Shown here: positions 23,783 through 36,600 of the stretch, piece by piece | Layout of the letters: each line of letters starts with the position of its first letter | How positions within the stretch are numbered: the stretch's first letter is position 1 | NCBI GenBank assembly: GCA_037074765.1 | Contig: JBAMDO010000044.1 | Location: 62,001-126,000, forward strand | Length of the DNA: 64,000 nt | Reading direction: 5' to 3' | DNA from: Mansonella perstans | Lineage: Eukaryota; Nematoda; Chromadorea; Rhabditida; Onchocercidae | Notes under the pieces: model-generated | Seen by the model: only the letters and a program-made list of their open reading frames with translations | The model's database searches: none | What the model was told of the DNA's origin: nothing | Made by a program: the position numbers and the translations under genes

Positions 23783-26700
23783 ATGAGTGTTGATCTATGT
23801 ACACAAACAAGTGAGCTGGCTCACAGTGTAGTACTTAAAACTGAACTTATTATTGTAACTGTCATATCAGCAATAGCAATTGTTCTTGAAATATGGGTAA
23901 TGCTGAAAACAACAAATCGTATTTTACTGCATCAAAACACTCGAATTTTGCTTATCGTGCATCAACTATGGCTTATTTCTCATTGTGTCGCAAAGTTATT
24001 CTTCTTCTTTTTTTAAATGCTTAAAAATTATAGTTTCAACATTTTTCTGCAACTGCCTGTGAACAGTAAAATAGTAATATTGCACTCATAAATGTAAAAT
24101 TTCTTCAGTTCCTCATCATTCTCATTAGATGATGCAGAAGCTTGTAGGAAATTTCCTACACTGTTGTGAGAAAGGGAAAGAAACTTGTATGATTAACGAA
24201 AATGAAATGGAGTAAGGCAGAAATGATTTTGATCTTTTTTATCATTCAATATTATAGTGCCGTTTACTGAATCGATTGACGACTTTAATTTTAGTTATTT
24301 AGCTTACTTAGCTCGTTTATCAGGAAATCATTCAAATATAAATAAAAAAGCAAACAATAACAAATCAGTTGGGTGATGCAAAGAAGGGATGGACCGAGAT
24401 ATTAATTAGTTGGTCGATTAATGATTGAACGAATAATTAGCAAAGAGCGGATGCGGCAGAATAAGTCTACGAATTTTGAGAAGCCTTTTTAAATCATTTT
24501 ATGATGAGAAAATTGAAAAGTTATGTTCATCTTCCCGTTACATGCATATTGGTAAAAAATTTATTATTCTATTGCAGAATATTCGGGCAAACATATCTAT
24601 TAATTGCATATCATAAAACTTACGTCAATCAATGTGGGTATATGATGTTCCCGTGGGAATGTTTCATGTTACGAACACCAATCTCTTTGACAATGTTTTT
24701 AAATACAGCTTCGATACCTACAATAGTCATCGAACGAATCATTGCCACCTTTTTTTCATCGAAATACGAAAAATGTAGCAAAAGTATCGCCATTGTTCTT
24801 ATCCTAGCACAGGTGCGGAGCAGAATTTAAATTTCGCTTTCCCTCTATAAATTCAACTTAATATTTTTATAACGTTTCAAGGAAATCAAAAATTTGAGCC
24901 GAATTTCGATTTTGCTGGAATGTATATAATCGCTGATAAACTTACCTGGATAAACTTATCTGATGCAAAAACTGCTTGGTTTTGAGGACGTCCAGACGAT
25001 AACCTCAGCACATAGCATTGCCTACAATATTGACAAAATCTGAAAATTATTTAATAATTTCGATATTTTAGTTAACCATTGGTATCGGAAGTTTCCTGTA
25101 TATGGTTAGCGATCTCAAATTCGATTCGGAGAAAGTGGCTTACTGCACTTCTGCGAATAAAGGAAATACAGTAAAATCTGCCGTTGTCTTAGGCTTTTAT
25201 ATGACAATCGACTTCATTTGTGCTATAACCTTCCCAGTTTTATTGTTCATTAATAAGGCAATTTTGCTTCATTATTTTTTTAATTTATCATTTACAAATA
25301 CAAAGACCAATGGATGGACTTAAGTCAAAAAATGTCGCCAGATTGAGCAAGCATGCTTCTGATTATTCCGTTCCGCTTTTCTTGTCCAATTGCCTTAAGC
25401 AAACTTTTCACATGAGCCAATACCGTAACATTGCTGCAACCAATATTCTCTCTTGGAAGAAGGAACGAGGAAAGGTTCCAGTAGCTGTGAAAGAACATTT
25501 TTTTTTTCTTTACATTTCCGAAGTCAAAATTCAGAAATATGCTGTAAACAAAAACTGCCGCACTACATCAATTGTTTTATCTTGCTTTATCTCTGCTTTA
25601 CCACTTGCTTTATCTTTTGTGCCCGTTGATGCAACTAATCAGAGACTTTATCATTTCAGAGATTACATCGAAACAAAATTCATGTCAACTTGTCACATCG
25701 TTATCAGATCTCGGAAAATATAAATTCCCTTCGAACATTACTACCAATGATAGTATTTCATTGTCTATTTTTGTCAATTTTTTTGTGCGCACTGTTTATG
25801 TACTTTGTTGTCGACTTCAAATTTTCTCCAAAGCAATTTGCAATCTATGTGGAAGGTTCGTTTATCTCTTAAAGTTCTAACTGTAACTTAGTTTTCTTTT
25901 CCAATTAAAAACAAGATATGTGAATAGATAAGGCGGACAAATACGAGTACGCAGAAATGAAGTGAAATTAAAATTGAAACATGTTCAATTGGAAAGCAGC
26001 GATTAAAAAATTGTGAAGAGGTGAAAATAAAAAAAAAAGTTAAAATAAAACAAAAAAATGCTACAACGAGTCAAATAAAATTAAATTCAAACTTTTTGAC
26101 ACAGAATTTCCGGACAGATGCAATGTTCACATATCACTTTTGGTCGTAGTTACCAATTCAACTACAGTAATTGTGTGTAGGGAAGAAAACCGTTGTTCTA
26201 GCTGACTTCGTTCCGAGCACTATGGAAACGTAAAAATAATCGTAAATTAAACATAAATTATTTGCAAATTGCGAGAAAGAATAATTTGAAGAGGTGCAGA
26301 GAAGTGAAGTAATCGTTCGAGTTCTCCGCGAATACATTGAAATTTTAAACTGCATAATGAACAGAGTTTTCTACTGCTAAAAGTGCCTTTGTTATTGCCA
26401 GTTCGAAATATTGTGATTTAATAAGGGAATGACAAGTTTATTCACTAGTGATTAAACTAAAGAAGTATTCATACAGGTGGGTTATGTGAAAATTTTCGCT
26501 GAAATTCGAAATTCAGGTGTGCAGCAAACTCCATTATACGCATTAACCTTGCCAATTGCTATAACGCGAGCAGAAAAATATGTGAGGGAATCTACTGAAG
26601 AAAATCGAAAGAAGGCTATAGAATTGAAAGGAAGTGAAGCAGCTGACCATTACTTTGTATGTACTTTGTCATTTAATTCTTAGAAACTATATTTGAAACA

Positions 26701-27356
26701 ATCGTCTGACATATTTTCATTCAAAAACCTTATCGAATGACATAAGCTTCCTTTTTTCCGAGAATAAGACGAGGAGATAAGAAATAATTGAAAAAAAAAT
26801 CGCAAATCAAATGCCACTATAAAGACTTCAATTGAACTTAATTTGCGATTTAATTTTAATGACTCTGAAAGCTGCCAATATATTAATATTTATTTTTAAT
26901 TTGCTTTAAATGATTACTTTTACTTTGTTCTTTCGTTTTCCTCTTAAATTTGATCAATCCAAAGCATTACAATCTCTTGCTTTATTTTAAAAATTCTTCC
27001 TCACATTGTTGCTTTAAAATTTCCGCCAATATTTCGCTTACATTGTTTGCATTTCCATTCTATTTATGTAATGTGAAAAAGTTTTAGCAAATTACAAGAT
27101 TTTTTTTAAAATTTTTTTAAATTTTAGCGAAGAATTACTTTCGATTGATTGTTTTGCATTATTAATTACGAACAAATTATTTATTCATCTTGGAATATTA
27201 ATTAGACAAGACTAAAGTGTTTTTTTAATGTAAGGATCACTACAGAAAGTTAGTTAAATGGATTAGCCTTCTTATAAAGATAGTTTGGTTATGTACACTT
27301 TACATGGATTTCACGGTTTCATTTTTCAGACAATTTTCAATTCACCTGGAAAATGA
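23783..27356 (+). CDS. SRAB/SRA-like serpentine chemoreceptor (7 exons)
   Basis: This is a seven-helix G-protein-coupled receptor of a nematode-specific chemosensory family, expected at sensory cilia. Exons: 23783-23994, 24578-24812, 25072-25257, 25660-25855, 26105-26166, 26477-26656, 27330-27356; phases agree and give 365 aa. Helix 1 is LIIVTVISAIAIVLEIWVML. It is followed by the family-like LLHQNTRILLIVHQLW, Cys residues in the first extracellular loop (QCGYMMFPWECFMLR), and an ER after helix 3 (IVIERIIATFF). The diagnostic LSHRYQISENINSLR precedes helix 6, and LYALTLPIAI forms helix 7 with a charged tail. Intron 3 starts with GC (AAG, then GCAATT); no in-frame GT donor fits. The last exon is uncertain: reading through gives a stop at 26683 with tail VCTLSFNS instead. 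The assignment rests on remembered family motifs, without a search. Confidence 0.78.
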
Positions 27357-27719
27357 ATAAATGAGAAGCGGAAAGATTGCTTGAGCAGTGTTAAATTTTA
27401 AAACGATTCATCAATGGAATTTCGATGAAGTAAAAGATGCAAACAAATCTGATCAGAGCTATACATTTGCTGTTTCAGTTTTTTGTATATATTTCATCGC
27501 ATTGTTGAATATAATTTAATTTTTCAGTTTTTAATGAATGTTTTAAATCAACTGAAACGCGTAGGCTTGTCAAGACCTATGTTGCCTTTCGATTCTATTT
27601 GAAACCATACAAATTCATATCGTTCGTTAAATTTGCTTATGCTTTCTTTGAATTGCTTCGGTGTCTGTTTGTCTTTCTTTCACAGATGTGTTTGCTCTAG
27701 AACTTATTTGTGTTTCAGT

Positions 27720-28620
27720 TGGTTGATAACCTAATTTTTTATAGTTGTTTTATTGTTTTTTAGAGCTTCTTTTTTCTCTGTTCTGGAAGATTTGTTATTT
27801 CTTGTAAGTTGTTTATTTTATTTGTAATTGTTCTGACCATCATGTGTTCCAAATTAGTGCTTGTCATTACTTGATTTTTCATGCTTTGTTTTTTGGTATA
27901 CCTTATTTGCTTTTTTATAGTTGTGTTTTTTTTTTTTAAATTTTGTTTATTTTAATTTTTCAGGTCTTTTGATTTATATTTTTTTAAAAATGTGTTTTTC
28001 AATTAAGTTTTCTGTCTGATGGCCCAAAGGTGCAAGTTGAAGTCCCAACTAGAACTGGCATCATTTTGGCTGAGCTATATTCAAGTTAGACGGTGCTGGG
28101 CTTTTCGTACTAGTAAATCTTTTAATTATTTTAGCTTAGAATTGTTATTTTTGTTTTCTTTGGTTAGAAAGTTTTTTTGTTCATTTTTCTGTATGACTGA
28201 GAATGATTGCAAGTCTCTTGGCTGTTTATTCTATTTACCGTATTGGTAGAATGTTAGATTATGGTAAAAGTATATGTTTGACTATAATACTAGTACATGG
28301 GTATACTACTGTATTAGTATGTTATTTTATTGAAGAATTTTACCATATTGCGGGCACTCGTTTGGTTTATTATTTGCAAGGGTATTTTAATGTTACTATT
28401 TTGTTTAGCTTAATGTTTTGTTCAACAATGATTTCTAATTTCGGCTTTCCTATTTCTAATTCTTTCCTTCTGAATATTTGATGTTAAATTAGTTTAGTTC
28501 CATTTTTTGTTGTGGTGTGTTTTTTTTTTTGTTTGTTTATTATTTAATTTCTTTTTACTATTCTGTTTATGTTATAGTTTGTTTTTTGGTGAAAAGTAAG
28601 TTGAGTTATACCTTTGATGG
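27720..28620 (+). pseudogene. Nuclear copy of mitochondrial ND4 (NUMT), broken
   Basis: With the invertebrate mitochondrial code (TGA as Trp) the T-rich plus strand reads as NADH dehydrogenase subunit 4, a proton-pumping membrane subunit of complex I. Seen in order: KMCFSIKFSVWWPK then VQVEVPT at 27987-28055 (the family's 'LPKAHVEAP' region, with a one-base shift), KLDGAGLF at about 28085, then one continuous stretch, 28203-28481. That stretch holds IASLLAVYSIYRIG, ILVHGYTTVLVCYF, EEFYHIAGTRLVYY and ISNFGFPIS. A TAG near 28136, two frameshifts and nuclear flanks show it is non-functional. Like nematode mtDNA it is T- and G-rich on this strand. The core (27985-28490) is clear; the outer limits are estimates. 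It lies about 0.4 kb past the receptor gene. Confidence 0.82.
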
Positions 28621-28704
28621 TAAATAGTAGCTTCAAATGAAAAAAAATTAATCGATTGCAATAGGAAAACTTTCAATTACCGGATAAAAATAAAAATGAA
28701 AGCA

Positions 28705-28925
28705 AATAGTGATTTTTTTTTGTTTCCTTTTATTTTACTTTTTTTTTATTCCTTTTCTATTTTTCCTCATTTTTATTTTCTTCTTTTATTACTTTTTTCC
28801 TTTCTTTTATTTTTTTGTCTTTTAGCTTATTTTTGTTTCTCGCTTTTGCTTTTTTATTCCTTACTTTTTTTATTTATAACTTTCTTTTTTCTTAATTTTA
28901 ATTTTTTCTTATCGTTTTTTGAAAA
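28705..28925 (+). repeat. Long polypyrimidine tract
   Basis: About 220 bases are almost entirely T and C, with few A and hardly any G. The strand asymmetry is extreme even for this window. It begins roughly 90 bases past the ND4-derived block but, unlike mtDNA, is poor in G, so it is treated as separate. Function unknown. Confidence 0.6.
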
Positions 28926-31900
28926 ATATATTTCAATACCTTGGCAAGCAAAAACAGAATAGAAAAAGCGCAAAATTATTGGTTGAAAACAAAAGTTGCT
29001 TTTATTACAAGAAACATTCTTATGAGTCATATCCGTTATTATTTTTCAAAGATCGAGTGAATTTTGTTATGGATTTCCGGAAGTGACCAAACGGTTGTGA
29101 TTTCAAATTGAAGAAATTTAACGCCAAGAAGCAAACAAGAATTAAAAAAATTCAGCGCTTCGATTGTAATTCGAAAAATTAATGACCAATTTGTATATTA
29201 GCAAAGAAATCCTCAAAGAAAACAATTTGTAGACTAAAAATAAATAAAACAATAAAAAAGAATTAGCAAAAACGGAAAAAACTTCAAAAGTTGAGTTAAT
29301 CAGTTAGTAGTAAGAAAGTAAGATTGCCTGCATGAAGTCGGAAATCTACATTCCATCGAATGCAACATTTTTAATTGCGATATGAGTCGGATTTGTTTTG
29401 TTGCAGTGCACCTGAAGAAAAGAGCGAAGATTGAGCAGGTAGGAATAAATTCAATGTTTATGGCATTGAATGCTATTTGAAATTTTCAGAAAAAATTTTT
29501 TTCTGCTCGATAAAAATGTAATACTGCTTAGCTTTTAGTTAGACTAGCTAGCTCAAGTTTCTGGACTCATGAGTTTTGTTAAGCTGCTGAATTAATATAA
29601 AATGAATTAATTAGCATAGAATATGCGTCTCATCGGAGACTGATCGCTGCTGATATATACATTTTAAACTAAGCCATGATGAGAACTGATTTAATTCGGT
29701 CTATTTTTTAAGTCTATTTTTTAACTTTTATTTGTCAACAACTAATGATAAAATAATTGTTTTACATCTTATTTACCAATCTAATTATCCAAAAAAAAAA
29801 TTAATTAATTATGCAAGGTAATTCCCTGGGAATGAACTCAAATGTTATGTTTAAAAAAGAAAAAAGAACTGTGAAGATATTTATTAAAAAAAGAGAATTC
29901 CGATAATTTTAGTAATACCAGTTTCATCCACTGCACTTTCTTTGAACTATCTAATAAATAATGAGTGTAGGAAAAACAGGTCCTTTTTTCTTACTTTTTT
30001 GGAAAAATAAGCACGATTAAGTTTGGGGCCTGAAGTGGTAAAGATTAGAAAATTTATCCAGCATAAAGCTTGCACATCAATAGAGTTTAACTAATTCCCT
30101 CATCAAGTTAGGTGTTTAAAAATTAATTGTTCTTTTCAAAAAAGGAAAACTTTTAACTTTACTTCACCTCTTCTTTGTTTGTCGTAATAAATTTAGTGAA
30201 TGAATGGGAAATATACCATTTCAACTTACAGTGCATTGAAAAGGATGTCCTTTTTGAATTATTTGTCCGAAATGCGATGTGAAAATTCTGTTGGAACATC
30301 CGGCTATAAAAGAATAAAACAAATCCGACACTTCATTTTTATGAAAGTATTTGGTAAAAGACCTGATTTTAGTCGAAACTGGAAAATTTTTTCCCATCAG
30401 AGTAACTGCCGTCCTATTCAGTCGATATCAATTCATTTCTAATTTACTTACGACAAAGAAATCTGTTGGGATAAAATCTTCACAAATAATAAGTCTCATA
30501 GCTTTTCTGCTCCATTCGCCTTCACATAAAAATATCCATCACTTTTGAGGATAACGTTTTCGAATAGCTAGTTGTCTTTGACTTATTTTACCACTATTGG
30601 CTCAGACAATCAGTTATCCCAGTGATTTGATGGATAGTGTTGAGAATGATTGAAAATTTACTAATATCTTACCATATAATTCTATCGATGATGCCAGCAA
30701 TATATTTACATTTTAGATTTTAGAAAATATTAAAATCTTTTGAAAATAGTTGAAAAAAAATATTCCAAAATTTTCAAAAGTCTCAACTGCAATATCATCC
30801 CGCTGGATCCATATATATATATAGACAGTAATGAAAGTGATGAATAGTCTCAAGCTTAATATTCTAACATTTCTAAACTTCCCATTTCTACGAAAAAGAT
30901 TGAAGTTATGATTCAGGACAACTTGGATAAACAAACATTCAAAGACAATGCGATTTGATTGGATTATGTCACTGTTGTCAGCAGTACTAGTAAGAACGAT
31001 TAAATTAAGCATTTCTATAGAAACGAGTGATTCTATCAATGCTAACAACAATACCTTATTGAGAATTAGACAAATAGAACGTTATTTGGTATGTCCCGCT
31101 GAACAATTCATTACGAATATTCACTATACGCATTTTAAATATCTATATGAAATGGTAAGATTGGCAAATAGAAAGAAATGTTTAATGGGAGCTGACTTCT
31201 TAGGCTGTCGGTCAGTTTAATTTAATTTATATGTTCATTTTTTATTGCATCGATTTGTTAATCATAATTGTTATTGCTTTTTTGGTTTTTTTGGCCCTAA
31301 TAAAATTGGCCATTCGACTATTTTTTAGGTCTTGTTTGATGAAGAATTTCGTTTATTCAAAGATAATAATTGAAATGTTTTACCCATTTGGAGAAATACT
31401 GGTACTAATTGTACTTAATTCTGTTTACTTCTTTTCCAAGATAAATGTCCTAAACGTTTTATTAAACAAAGTCTTCTTGTAATTTCTCTTATTCTGATTC
31501 ATTTTTATGACCAGCCAATTTGTTTTGAAGTTAACATATTTAGAGTGCTAAAGAGTTGATCCCTAGTTTGTATTCAGTTAAACTTTTTAATTTAATTTTG
31601 GAAATATTTGGTTGGAGTTCAAAAGACATTTACAGACTTATTTTTTTTCTAAACTTCTTAATTTTTTGATGAGATCTTGGTCATAATATATGAATGATAG
31701 AAATAAATTTTTTTTTTTTTTTAAATCAATAAAGTTTATTTAATAAGATTTTCTTCAATGTCAATTAATCAATTATTCAATCAATATTCCCAATAAAATC
31801 ATAAAAGCTAATAAAGACTGGAATTAGCAATAATATGGCATTAGACATTTTGCATAAATTATTTCGGCACTTACATTAAAAACGCAAATAAATTGGAAAA

Positions 31901-33380
31901 AGAATTTAATAAACCATTTTGTTAAAATTAGAGAATAGTTAATACTAATTAACCACTTCAACCTCTTCAAGTCTTTTAATTTTGCATAATACAATTTTGA
32001 AAAAATAATAAAGAAATAGAACAGTGACAGAATAATAAAAAAGATCATTTTAGGTGTTGTGGATGCAACCGATGCTCTATTCCATGAAATCTTCGCTCAC
32101 AATTATAGCACTTCAAGTATTATAGTACTTTCGATTAAAAAATACATTTGAAAGTGAGAATACTACGCAAAGAACCCAATATTTATTTTACATCATATAA
32201 TTTAAATATATATGTATGACACAATAGGCTTAGCTCATTCTATAAATGATGTGTAAAAACATTTCCTGTAATTCTCGAGTTTTCTTGAAAATTACTTCTA
32301 ATCCAACAATTAGTTGTTTGATTTGGCAAATTAAAGGGACAATAACATGGGAGATTAACTATAAAAAGTTAATAAATTTCCCACATATCGCAATCAGTTG
32401 AACAAACATTCAGTTCACTCGGTAAGCATGCTAGTGAGTGAAATCGGATCGAGCATATAATAATTAAAAATTATGTTCGGTAAACACAGCCATTTAAACA
32501 TTTTGTTTTTAGTTTTGAATTTCGTTAAGGGATAAATTTCAATATTTAAAGATGATAAACACACAAGAGATAATCACTAAATGCAACGAATTATATGTTG
32601 GCATGCTAGCATATTATATGATTGATGAAGTGCTTTACATAATTCTATGCGGAATTCTGATCGAAATTATCAGCAAATCATTATACTTTTACTGGCAATT
32701 GAAAGCGTGACTATGTGATCCCATAAAGCTTATGCGATTAAAATACGCTTATTTTCAGTTATAACATGATGAGAACTTATAAAATTCTCTTAAGCCGAAT
32801 ATGTGAAGTAATGATAAAATAAACTTGGAAAAAGAGGAAAAAAGATCATAGATACGCTTAATTTACGAATAATCCTGAAAAAAAAAACACTACATCCAAC
32901 CAGTATTACTTCAAATCTTCTATGAAGGAAAAAAAAATATGAAGACTCATCCTTTTTTCTCTAAGCATCAGACTAAATATTTAAAATTGGGCTTGAAGCA
33001 AAATATACGATCAAATATCTAAGGAACAACAAGTGGAATACACAGGTGATACTATCATCTTCTGTATGATACCACTATCTTCTAAGGAGAACCAAATTAG
33101 TCTTTTTCATGCATCAATTCTTGCTCCTATATCAACCAAGAACTTTTAATGTATCAGAATATTTAAAATGCTCACCACAATCTCAAGAACCAGTACGGAA
33201 ATTTCTCACAGATCGTAAAACTAATTCTAGTTAGCAGAATAACAAGAAGGAAACATACAAATATTCCTATTAAATTCCGAAACATAAAACAATATACACA
33301 TGTCCTCGATGACACAGCTGTAAAACGTGTCTTCAAAAAAAAAAAAATCTCAGAAATATCTTTTCATAGCATGAATCATA
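28926..33380. other. Intergenic region with unassigned reading frames
   Basis: No known gene was recognised. Candidate but unsupported frames are 30200-30548 (two frames around a good acceptor TTTTTTCCCATCAG), 30948-31220 (90 codons, possible signal sequence) and 31231-31482 (hydrophobic). A coding-like piece after an acceptor at 32041-32051 reads GVVDATDALFHEIFAHNYS. Together they might be remnants or exons of a receptor-like gene, but no family motif was found and phases did not join. Confidence 0.4.
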
Positions 33381-33476
33381 TTAGAATGTATGAGCAAACG
33401 TTCTTCTTTTCTTAGCCATCCATATCATCGTAGGAACGACCTTTCGTACTTCCAGTAATTCATCCATACGCTTCAT
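33381..33476 (-). CDS. Small unidentified reading frame downstream of exostosin
   Basis: A 31-codon frame starts MKRMDELLEVRKVVPTMIWM and ends in a basic tail (KKRRTFAHTF). The sequence just upstream on the same strand, DLNEVLDKVL, is in the same frame, separated by one TGA; that stop overlaps a consensus donor (TT then GTGAGT). It looks coding (leucine spacing, mixed charge), yet has no recognised family. It may be an alternative 3' exon of exostosin, a downstream gene's exon, or chance. Confidence 0.25.
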   Translation of the reverse strand: MKRMDELLEVRKVVPTMIWMAKKRRTFAHTF

Positions 33477-33648
33477 AACTCACAAGACTTTGTCGAGAAC
33501 TTCATTTAAATCTTGCCGATTTCCAAAAAATTTTTAAAAACATAAATAAATGGACTGAAATACTTATTGTTTACAAAACAGCATAATTAAATGGAAAACC
33601 CTTAAATATTTACCTGCATATCTTCATAAGATATCATGCTTGGAAGTG

Positions 33649-36600
33649 CTACACTTCCATACCCGCATATTTCTTCCGAAATGCTGCAATGTCGTCTTTA
33701 TATAACAGTGGATTAATTTTCGCCTGACTACTGATTAACGATACACCTGACGGCCAAACATCAGCAACCAGCTAAAAATTATGATAAAGTACTTTTGTTG
33801 CATTATTAATAAGAATAAGATGGTTCGAGATCTCGAGGATGAATGAGTGGTCGAACTGCAATAAATTATACATTTGCTAAGCTATAACTAAAACATTAAT
33901 AGTTTAAAGCATACAAATTAACTGCAGTAAACTTTTTCGTAACAAAAAACATGAGCAAACGATAAAATACTATATACAGCAATAGATTTAAATTCTACTA
34001 TATTTTGTCATTATCAATTGTCTAAATATTGCAACGAAGAAGAAAATAAAAGAAATATCTCTTGAAATAAAACTCTTTAAAATTTAAAATAAACCTGATT
34101 CAAGCATCCAGAATAATTCCTGGTAAGCATCCATTTGTCATGAATTCTACTACCGATTAACACTGGAGATTGTCCGGTTAACTCTGCCACCATCATATTC
34201 ATTAACAAAGTAAAGCAATGAGATAATTTCGACGCTACTTCCTTAGCAGGTGCTGGCACCCACTGTTCAAAAAACAACAGGTATTCTCTTAAAAAAGAGC
34301 ACATCTTTATCTAAGATATTTAATGAGTATCCTTTAATAACCATAAAGCTCACATATAAAAGAAAATATTTCATGTATCGCTATAGCTTACCTTTTTATT
34401 AAAGCAAAATGAAACAGAATCAAGGAATATCGACTGCTCAGTTTAAGTTCAATTGTTGGCACTCCTCCTTCCATCTCAAAAAAAGCATTGGGTGCAATCC
34501 ATATGACAAAACAAGCTACCACAAATCATTATAAATTCTGATAACAAAGGATATAGCGATTAAACCTATTTCTCTATTCCCTTCTTTCTTTCCTACTCAT
34601 CTTCGAGTTTATTAAAAATAATATATTTCTCATCGAAAGTTCAGAAAATAAAACCGCAATTAATTAACACAGAGATGTCTAATAAAATGACAAAAATCAC
34701 GATTAGTCAACAACAATTTTTCAAAATTCTATTCAACATTTTTAAAATCTTTATACGAAATTTTCTCAAAACAAACCTTTGAATCGGCAGCATAAAAACC
34801 ATAGAGGCGAAAAGGTTCAATACTTGCTACATCAACTAAAAAGCGGATATCATCAGCTGTAACAGGCACACGTTCATCCAGGAATAAGACAAATTTACCC
34901 AAAAATTCAGCTTGCAATGCCTGAGTTTGGCTTAAAATATCAACATGCACCTAAAACTAATAAAATATAAACAAACAGTGAGTTATCCTTATATAAAATT
35001 CATCTTATAAAGTTTACATAACATATAAGCCTAAATATTATTTATCAGAATAAGCTCACGTCGAAATCGCTCGGATGCACGAATATCTTCGTACCAAGTC
35101 TCTCAAGATTAGTTTTCATTTGACGATTTTTGGGCCAAAGTATAATAATCTAAAAAAGTCAGTGATTTACTGCTAACTTTTCCAGACATATCATTATTTA
35201 CAAAAGACAATACACCGAAATTGAGATCGGGCATAAAGCATGAGCAGCACAAGCCCTAATTTTAGCGACAATATAAAAAGGTATCTTCATTTGCCATCCT
35301 TTACAGTCTCATCGACATTTTCCATTTTAAAAAAAATCTGCAGTTCTCCTAGATATTTTAAGAGTTTTTGATATGAAATAATGTTTAAAACTTCATCTGC
35401 AAATAGAATCTAATTTGAAACATAATTAAAACATTCACAGCCACCAAATATTTCACCTTTTGTACTTCATGGATACCGGAAAGTAAATTTATAATTCGAT
35501 TCAATCTTCCAGACACTTTCAATGAAGCTCTTAAAATCACTGTATAACCATTTTCATTCGATGATACTGGTACGGGAGGATTTTGAACAGATAAAAACAA
35601 ACGATTCCAATTTCTTGCCTCCTCACCTCTTTGCTTTTTGATACGTTCTTCAATGATCTGCAATACAATACAGAAACTTGCTTTATCAAAATGAACAAAG
35701 ACTTTCGCTTCAAAAAATCAAGATTTCGCTTCAAAAATTTCTACCTGCAATGACGTGAGTGTAATTTTTTCCACGCTACTGAAATATCGCTGATATAGAC
35801 TCCGTAATTGTTGCTTCATAAATAATATACGATCAACTGGTATAGCGCTCAAGATATCCGAAATCTAAATAAAAATTAGCTGAAAAAAAGAAAAAAACAT
35901 GGACTCTGTTGATTCCTGAAAGATCCTCATCACGATGAGCATGCCTCATAATTCCACCAGCAATGAAAGTTTCTTAGCACTTTTCGAGACAAGAGACCAT
36001 TGGAGTCAGACTGGGATCAGATTAATATAACTGCCTAAGCTATACAATCCCACTATCGATAAATCATGACTTATACGCGTGATAGATGAACATTATTAAA
36101 ACCGACCGTAAGGACAGTATCTTCATGGCCTATAATCACTGCTTGGCGCCAGTCAATCACTTCCGAAAACGGTAATTCCCAGTCATCAGATAAAACAACC
36201 GGGATGCAACCTAACCGAAGTGCTTCCAAAAAACGAAATGAGCCAAGACGCCGTCCGCGCGGTGTAAGGCAAAATGTTGAATTAGACATGATCGTCTCAT
36301 AATCCCAACTAGAAAAAACAAAACATCTTTTGATTCATGTTCGATTGGAACTGTCATAAATTTACACCTCCCACGATAAATCTTATCAGTACATAATCAT
36401 CTAAGCTCTTCCGCTGTGGGACAAGTAAAATTCCATACTTAATCCAATTTCACACGACTTTCTGACATCCCAATTAAAAATATCAGTAAATAAACAACAT
36501 CTGAAATAATCTCATGATCTCATGAATGATTGAACGCCCAGATATCTCATTTCAGTCCTCACATAACCCTAAGCAAAGCTGCGATATTGTTCAATCATTC

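Noticed and set aside
25310..25723. 137-codon frame on the plus strand within the receptor intron
   Set aside because: It lies across the GC-AG intron and reads exon 4 in the wrong frame; it ends in a stop and lacks receptor motifs.
28696..28962. 88-codon Phe/Leu-rich frame resembling a membrane protein
   Set aside because: It is a translation of the polypyrimidine tract, with no varied composition or motif.
33825..33845. GGTTCGAGATC, resembling a tRNA B box
   Set aside because: No A box, no anticodon arm and no pairing acceptor stem were found around it.
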